10,507 bases of DNA, taken from NCBI GenBank assembly GCA_025462785.1, contig JAOAPG010000442.1:1-10507 (forward strand). The letters are read 5' to 3'. The translations under genes were made by a program, and so were the position numbers. The stretch is from Acidobacteriaceae bacterium. GTDB taxonomy: Bacteria; Acidobacteriota; Terriglobia; Terriglobales; Acidobacteriaceae. The notes beneath the pieces are model-generated. The model ran no database searches. It was not told where the DNA came from and saw nothing but the letters and a program-made list of their open reading frames with translations. Positions 6,228 through 10,507 of this stretch are shown piece by piece; the first letter of the stretch is position 1; the number at the start of each line of letters is the position of its first letter.

Positions 6228-6663
6228 TTCGTGATTCCTCGGCTTTAAGGCGACTTCTGCAATTCATTTTGTTCATGTACACGATTTAGCCAGCCGTAAC
6301 TTGAAGAAAACACGTGGAGCGCTGGGAATAGTTCGGGCTCCCGGCGCAATCAAGTACCTGTTTCTAGGACGGGAGGTTCACAAGGTACAGTAGGCGACCC
6401 AACTTGTCCGTAGCGCTCAGAACTCGAAGTCAGCGAGGAGTCCGCACAATTCCACGTTTCCACGCTGGCGTCCGATGTTACGAGTGGCATAAATCTGTAG
6501 CAGTGGTTGACATCCGCTGCCGGGCAGCATGTCTGATGACCTCATTCGGGTACTGATGAACAAAAGAGGATTCACTATCACAGGTCTGGCCCAGTCAGTG
6601 CGGGAGAATCGGCGAACTGAACAATTCTCCAATCACTAATTCGCTCGTTTTTTCATCTAAATT
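6228..6663. other. Gene-poor stretch between the cupin terminator and the pirin fragment
   Basis: No intact gene is recognisable on either strand. A 71-codon frame on the - strand (6417-6632) has no family resemblance. On the + strand a short frame near 6529-6640 reads MSDDLIRVLMNKRGFTITGL, and an overlapping + frame just upstream gives VAVVDIRCRA. Together they could be scraps of a frameshifted coding sequence, but I cannot name a family. No promoter or repeat stands out. Confidence 0.4.
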
Positions 6664-6849
6664 TCAACAACACGAATTGCGGGCGGATAACGGGCAACGC
6701 ACATGTGTTCCATCATCATCCGTGATGTTGGGGATATCATTCGCCTTTATCTCCTGATATCTCGGAGGTGTCATTTTTAGTGCGGAGAGTAGGTTCGCCC
6801 AGAGTTGGAAACCGTGCATCCGACCCGCCTGGTCGTCGCCACCGAGCAT
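6664..6849 (-). pseudogene. Pirin-family fragment
   Basis: A 61-codon - strand frame contains a conserved internal block of pirin proteins, cupin-fold iron proteins with quercetinase-like relatives. AGRMHGFQLWANL and ALKMTPPRYQEIKANDIP are followed by ITDDDGTHVR (about 6694-6825). Full pirins are about 230-290 residues and have four iron ligands in an N-terminal domain upstream of this block; none of that region is visible between 6850 and 6970. After HVRC the sequence becomes unrelated and stops. Both ends are therefore missing. It lies 121 bases downstream of the stop of the membrane-protein gene on the same strand. The assignment to pirin is firm by sequence pattern; loss of function is inferred from the truncation. 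Confidence 0.8.
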
Positions 6850-6969
6850 CTTCCCCGCAAAAGTCGTTGAACGAGCATCGTTAATACGCTCACTATCAAG
6901 ACTAGTCGCATGAGCTTCATCGCCGCCATGAGTGATCCCTTTTGAGCACAGGGTACTTTGTCATGCGCT

Positions 6970-7977
6970 CTAGCGAATATTGAAATCGTGAACGACGAGG
7001 CGCGTGTCCACCATGACGTGTGGCGTAATGGCGTGGAAGGCCCACATATGGACCCAGGCATTTCCTGTCCGGAATGTGAGGAATGACTTCATAACGCCTG
7101 CAGGAAAGAACGTGAGCAAAACGAAGATGACAGAGACTTCCGCGTGGTAAGGCGAGTCATAGCGTGTCCATGATTCGAAGACGTGCATGAGCGGGTAGCT
7201 GACCGCGCCTGCCAGAAAGGCGACTAGCGGAGAGAACAACCGGGCATAGCGCGGCAGCAGAATCGCATAGATGAAGATCATGATGGGGAGATCTGTCCCG
7301 CACAGATGCAGCACCAAGGAGAGCGCTCCGCCGACGAGTTGCTGATGCGGCGTGAGCTGAAAGATGTTGGGGCCGGCGAGTTCGTAGGCGCAGCCGATGA
7401 GCATGACAACGGCGATGATGAGCGCGTCGTTCTTCCAGTTGGCGGATCGCAGATTGAGCGCCTGACGCGAGCAGCCACGCCAGCGAAAGATGAGATACGG
7501 CAGAAGCGCGAGGAAGATACCGTTGTACGCGGCCCAGGTGTAGACCGCGGCCGGTGACTGGACGTGCGTCGCGCCGAAGAGGCAGCCGTTGAGATGGAGC
7601 GCGAGCCCTTCGCCGAAATAGTGCTGTCCAATGATGCGGCCCGCGAACAGGACGATGACGCCGTAAACCCACATGGCCATTGTTTCGCGCAACGCGATGC
7701 CCCGCTCCGGAGCGCGTTCGGCGAGGTTGGGAAGTGGACGATGAAACGCCAGAAAGGAGACAATGCCGATGAGCAGGATGATCGAAAAGAGACCGATGGA
7801 GTTGTTGAGCACATCGGTTATGGGCGGTGTAGTCGCGAGTTCGGGCCGGTCGAGCGGCACGCCGTTCCTGCAGAACAGGATGGCTGCCGCACTGAGCAGG
7901 CACCAGATCACGAAAACGATCCAGAGGCTTGGCTGACGGACAAGATACTTGACACGTGACGCCGGGGAATTGGTCAT
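6970..7977 (-). CDS. Multi-pass inner-membrane protein, unknown function (weakly CPBP-like tail)
   Basis: This encodes 335 residues with about eight to nine hydrophobic segments, near 18-35, 58-78, 103-120, 145-165, 186-204, 213-232, 244-266, 280-298 and 305-325. The ATG at 7977 has GAGAGG about 9 bases upstream. The C-terminal half has the order LPIMIFIYAILLPRYARL, VSYPLMHVFESW and GNAWVHMWAFHAITPH. Its histidine spacing recalls the last motifs of CPBP (CAAX protease/bacteriocin-processing) membrane proteins, but the glutamate pair of CPBP motif 1 is missing, so an enzyme role is doubtful. An ECF41-type promoter on the same strand at 8103-8129 would give a leader of about 115-120 bases, making this gene a likely member of the local sigma regulon. 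Overlapping long frames in the same region are shadows caused by the higher GC of this gene. Confidence 0.8.
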   Translation of the reverse strand: MTNSPASRVKYLVRQPSLWIVFVIWCLLSAAAILFCRNGVPLDRPELATTPPITDVLNNSIGLFSIILLIGIVSFLAFHRPLPNLAERAPERGIALRETMAMWVYGVIVLFAGRIIGQHYFGEGLALHLNGCLFGATHVQSPAAVYTWAAYNGIFLALLPYLIFRWRGCSRQALNLRSANWKNDALIIAVVMLIGCAYELAGPNIFQLTPHQQLVGGALSLVLHLCGTDLPIMIFIYAILLPRYARLFSPLVAFLAGAVSYPLMHVFESWTRYDSPYHAEVSVIFVLLTFFPAGVMKSFLTFRTGNAWVHMWAFHAITPHVMVDTRLVVHDFNIR

Positions 7978-8102
7978 TCGGTCTTACCTCTCTCAGAACA
8001 TGAGCGCCTGTTTGAGGACGCACCTAAAGATCAAACGCATCCTTCCAAGGGATTGCTCAGGGATAGACCTTCAACTGTAATGTCGATACCGCCTAGGACT
8101 AG

Positions 8103-8129
8103 GACCATCCACCCAATCCATTTGTGACA
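8103..8129 (-). promoter_or_regulatory. Putative ECF41 promoter for the - strand membrane protein
   Basis: On the - strand, TGTCACA (complement of 8123-8129) is followed by exactly 16 bases and GGTC (complement of 8103-8106). Both boxes match the site at 2502 exactly while the spacer differs, which argues for a functional element, not a simple duplication. The next gene in that direction starts at 7977. Confidence 0.68.
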
Positions 8130-8775
8130 ATCAACCTGAAATTGCTCTGTTAAAGCTGCGGATTGTAACAAACCCTGGGGGCTGCCGGTCTCCGTAACAA
8201 CTGTGCTGTCGTTTCAAGCGCATCAAACGAGCAGAAACGACAAGCGAATACCTCGCTCTGGAGTGGAAGAATGTATTCACACTTGTCGTATTGGCTCGTC
8301 TATATAGTTGATGCACAACCCTTCCCTTGCCTATGTCTTCGATTGCAATGAGACACACGTCTACATTCCACGCTGGCCGCCACACGCTAAATTTCACAAC
8401 GCGCAGACGCTGATCCTTGAGCCACTTCTTGGCCTTCTTCGCTTTGGTTCCTGTGGGTTGAACACCAGACCGGGGATTGCAATTGTGACCGCTTCTCTCT
8501 ATTGGGTCTCGCAGCTGGGCAGTCTCACATTTCCAGGCACCGCACTGGTCGATCCCGAATTCCGGGAGCGCCCCCGAGGCACGAATTCCCAAGCAGCCGA
8601 TACTGGCATCTGTGCTTCTCGCTTTGTTGGCTTGTGCTTGGTTCTCGGCGTGACTGGATTGCATCGCTATTGGATGAGAAGATCAGAAGAGGGTGGTCAT
8701 GCCTAAAAACAGCACCTTTCCTTCGGGAATACCGAACGGACGCTGGATCGTTGTATAACTCTTGCGTTGAGGCGT
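8130..8775. other. Stretch of about 650 bases with no recognisable gene
   Basis: Long frames exist on both strands here (a 177-codon - frame at 8131-8664 and a 132-codon + frame at 8308-8706), but neither has a ribosome binding site, a domain pattern or a plausible composition, and they overlap each other. Around 8551-8587 there is a small palindrome, TCCCG-AATTC-CGGGA, and CGAATTCC occurs twice. The stretch may hold eroded coding DNA. I see no RNA gene. Confidence 0.4.
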
Positions 8776-9468
8776 TCACCGGTTATTGAATCGACTGGAT
8801 CGATTTGCGGCAGTGAGCAATTTACGAATGCCATAGATGCCCGGGACCATCGGCAGGATTGCGGTATACATTCCCGGAAAGTAGTAACGACCGGTGGCGT
8901 GTACCCAAAAATTCGGCAGGTCCTGCATAAGCTTGCCATGTCCAACGACAGCCTGAACCGACGCGGCGATTGTAGGTTGTACATCTGGGCGAAGAGCCGG
9001 GAAGATGAAGTGTGTGAATTCCGCCACACCTGGACCGATGAAGATGAAACACATGAAAAAGCCTGCGAGCGGAACCCGGCGGAAGAGCCCCAGCGCAGTC
9101 AAGGTGTAGAGTATGGGGCCGATGAAGGCGAAGATCATGAGGAATGAGCCTTCGCTCCAACTGATATTAAAAAGCCGACTCATTGCTGGTCCAAAGCGAG
9201 TGAGGTACTCCTCGATCATATGGACCTCTAGTGCGGCAACCGTGAGCAAAAACGGAGGAAGGACTATTTCCGGTGCCACAGGGTGACGGAGGTAGGTGAG
9301 GGTCCACAGAACAAAAGCTGCTGTGCCAGAGCCACCCACGATTATTACCGGCGGCCAGCCAATGTAAAGACAACCGGTGAACATAGAGATAGCCAGAAAA
9401 GCGGCAGCGAATGCCATGCTGCCGATTCGCGTAGATAATCGAGCTTGATCCGCGGTAACCCTGTGCAT
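8776..9468 (-). CDS. HXXEE-motif membrane protein
   Basis: This encodes 230 residues with about six membrane segments. ALEVHMIEEYLTRFGP places the family motif His83-x-x-Glu86-Glu87 in a membrane-adjacent helix. A second conserved-looking pair, Glu150 and His153, lies in GVAEFTHFIFP. The C-terminus has YYFPGMYTAILPMVPGIYGIR, which corresponds to the PG-containing last segment of HXXEE proteins (Pfam family of unknown function). The cluster of His and Glu suggests metal binding in or near the membrane, as an inference. The ATG at 9468 has AGGAGAG about 5 bases upstream, a strong start. It follows the DJ-1/PfpI-family gene on the same strand after 94 bases that contain a hairpin. Confidence 0.82.
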   Translation of the reverse strand: MHRVTADQARLSTRIGSMAFAAAFLAISMFTGCLYIGWPPVIIVGGSGTAAFVLWTLTYLRHPVAPEIVLPPFLLTVAALEVHMIEEYLTRFGPAMSRLFNISWSEGSFLMIFAFIGPILYTLTALGLFRRVPLAGFFMCFIFIGPGVAEFTHFIFPALRPDVQPTIAASVQAVVGHGKLMQDLPNFWVHATGRYYFPGMYTAILPMVPGIYGIRKLLTAANRSSRFNNR

Positions 9469-9524
9469 ACTCTCTCCTGAGATTCCAATCGACTAATCGG
9501 AAATCAAAATCATATCTTCGACAT

Positions 9525-9544
9525 GACACACCGCGCGGCGTGTC
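9525..9544 (-). terminator. GC-rich hairpin between the DJ-1 and HXXEE genes
   Basis: GACACACCGC (9525-9534) can pair with GCGGCGTGTC (9535-9544) with one A-C mismatch; allowing a four-base loop leaves a stem of about eight positions. It lies 18 bases after the DJ-1 stop. No T-run follows on the - strand, so it is a weak or processing-type signal, possibly lowering expression of the HXXEE gene. Confidence 0.35.
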
Positions 9545-9562
9545 CAGCCGCGGATATCCTTT

Positions 9563-10306
9563 TCATTTCACTTTTTGCGGGATTGGGTCCGGCACCCCTC
9601 TATCGTCCTTCCAGCCGGTGCCTTCATACTCGAGTAGTTTTGCTGTCTCTTCTGCGAGGCCGACTCCGCCGTAAAGTTGCACAATGTGGAGCGCGAGATC
9701 GATTCCGCTACTCAAACCACCGGCAGTGAAGATCACCGAGTCACTTTCGACAAATCGTCTGTTCTTCTGAACAACTACTTCGGGAAATGCTGTTTGAAAC
9801 TCCTCGTAGTAAAGATGATGAGTCGTCGCGTTTTTCCCTTTCAGGACTCCAGCATCTCCTAAAACGAACACGCCTGTGCAGACTGACATCACGACCTGGC
9901 TCTTCGCAGATCTTTCACGAATCCATTGCAACATCTTTGGTGATCGCCCACGCTGCGCAGGCACGACGACGATCGCAGGCGCAGGCGCGTCATCGAACGT
10001 ATAGTCCGGAACGATGCGCATTCCACCCGACGTCTTCACCGGGTCACGCGTATCGGAAACAGTGTAGAGACGAAACACCGCCTGCTCCGCGAGGGTCTTT
10101 CCGCGATCCTTGATAAACACATCTTTGAAAACTTCCCATGGTCCGGCGAAATCGATTGTTACGGCGTCATCCGTAATGACAAAAGCGACAGGTATGGTAC
10201 CCGTCGTCGGGATGTTGTGTCCGGCGCTGCCTGAACTCGATATCTGCTGTCCAAAAGCGCTCCAGCTGAGGCAAACAACTGCAAAGACTACTTGAACTGA
10301 TTTCAA
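9563..10306 (-). CDS. Exported DJ-1/PfpI-family protein (isonitrile-hydratase/AraC-N-like)
   Basis: A 247-residue protein starts with a signal peptide (MKSVQVVFAVVCLSWSAFGQ), followed by a DJ-1/PfpI domain at about 38-225. Typical blocks are VTIDFAGPWEVF (50-60), TSGGMRIVPDYTF (92-104), the nucleophile elbow VMSVCTGVFVLGDAGVLKG with Cys143, ATTHH (160-164) supplying a histidine near the cysteine, and AGGLSSGIDLALHIVQLYGG (195-214). This arrangement is that of isonitrile hydratases and the N-terminal domain of some AraC regulators. No DNA-binding domain follows, so an enzyme or chaperone-like role in the periplasm is more likely; the substrate is unknown. Export is unusual, since most relatives are cytoplasmic. 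The start codon is TTG at 10306, with AGGAG about 9 bases upstream, and it overlaps the stop of the DoxX-like gene (TTGA), which indicates an operon with translational coupling. Confidence 0.88.
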   Translation of the reverse strand: MKSVQVVFAVVCLSWSAFGQQISSSGSAGHNIPTTGTIPVAFVITDDAVTIDFAGPWEVFKDVFIKDRGKTLAEQAVFRLYTVSDTRDPVKTSGGMRIVPDYTFDDAPAPAIVVVPAQRGRSPKMLQWIRERSAKSQVVMSVCTGVFVLGDAGVLKGKNATTHHLYYEEFQTAFPEVVVQKNRRFVESDSVIFTAGGLSSGIDLALHIVQLYGGVGLAEETAKLLEYEGTGWKDDRGVPDPIPQKVK

Positions 10307-10507
10307 AGGGAACTCTCCTCTTTATGATTTAAAAATGCTCGAATTGTAGGGCGTGTCCGATAGGAGATCATCAATGCTGCAAATGTGACCAAGGGCTCCA
10401 GCGCCAACCAGCCGTCGCCAGCGTTGTAGTGGGAGTAGCAAGCGCTGAGTACAGTAATGCCAAATGCTACATATGCCCACTCCTTCAGTTCTGTAAGCCC
10501 AGGCGCG
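10303..10507 (-). CDS. DoxX-like membrane protein, C-terminal part (5' end outside the window)
   Basis: The - strand frame entering at the right edge reads about 67 codons to a TGA at 10303-10305. It contains PGLTELKEWAYVAFGITVLS, then a short loop HYNAGDGW and a final hydrophobic segment ending ISYRTRPTIRAF. The LKEWAY motif followed by a membrane helix and GDG loop is typical of the last half of small DoxX-like/DUF4345-type proteins of about 130 residues with four membrane segments. No start codon is present because the gene is cut by the window edge. Its stop overlaps the DJ-1 start by TTGA, so the two are translationally coupled. Confidence 0.78.
   Translation of the reverse strand, partial: APGLTELKEWAYVAFGITVLSACYSHYNAGDGWLALEPLVTFAALMISYRTRPTIRAFLNHKEESSL

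Noticed and set aside
7157..8023. Long alternative - strand and + strand frames over the membrane protein gene
   Set aside because: They are very Arg/Ser/His rich, typical of shadow frames in a GC-rich gene, whereas the 6970-7977 frame has clear membrane segments and a ribosome binding site.
8131..8664. 177-codon - strand frame with KKAKKWLKDQ, faintly like the tail of an IS630-type transposase
   Set aside because: No DDE motif, no terminal inverted repeats and no ribosome binding site; the resemblance covers only about ten residues.
8308..8706. 132-codon + strand frame
   Set aside because: No domain, no ribosome binding site, and it overlaps the opposing frame; probably chance.
1..10507. 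CRISPR array, tRNA, rRNA or insertion sequence
   Set aside because: No regularly spaced repeats, no cloverleaf, no transposase with terminal repeats were seen on either strand.

Overview
The window looks like a chromosomal accessory region of a free-living, probably soil-dwelling, Gram-negative-type bacterium. The mix of an ECF41-type sigma factor, SDR, pirin, cupin, DJ-1/PfpI, HXXEE and DoxX-like genes with moderate GC content would suit an Acidobacteriota genome. No RNA gene or marker gene is present to fix the lineage, so that assignment is only an inference.

Layout. The left part (1-3464, + strand) is an intact block: an ECF41 sigma factor with a fused SnoaL-like domain, a haloalkane-dehalogenase-like alpha/beta hydrolase, a small conserved protein that seems internally shortened, and a GrdB/PrdB-family (glycine/betaine/sarcosine/D-proline reductase selenoprotein B) gene. 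That last gene is interrupted by an in-frame TGA exactly where the family has the first residue of its redox (C/U)xxC motif. It is best read as one 308-residue selenoprotein, not as two short ORFs.

The middle part (3518-6849) is decaying. It holds an NmrA-like SDR pseudogene with a nonsense codon and several frameshifts, a TetR helix-turn-helix fused in frame to a scrap of a zinc-type alcohol dehydrogenase/quinone oxidoreductase, a frameshifted and truncated methyltransferase, and a pirin fragment. Two intact genes sit among them: a small membrane protein (4112-4675) and an exported cupin (5731-6171).

The right part (6970-10507) is all on the - strand: a multi-pass membrane protein, an HXXEE-family membrane protein, an exported DJ-1/PfpI-family protein, and the 3' end of a DoxX-like gene whose stop overlaps the DJ-1 start.

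Regulatory logic. Four sites share the architecture (TGT)CACA-N16-(G/T)GTC, which matches the ECF41 promoter motif as I remember it (TGTCACA at -35, CGTC at -10). They lie upstream of the sigma gene (autoregulation; the first three bases of the -35 fall outside the window), the selenoprotein gene, the broken SDR gene, and the - strand membrane protein at 6970-7977. The main proposal is a local ECF41 regulon that includes a selenocysteine-containing reductase-like protein, transcribed from a promoter so close to the ATG that its mRNA would be leaderless or nearly so.
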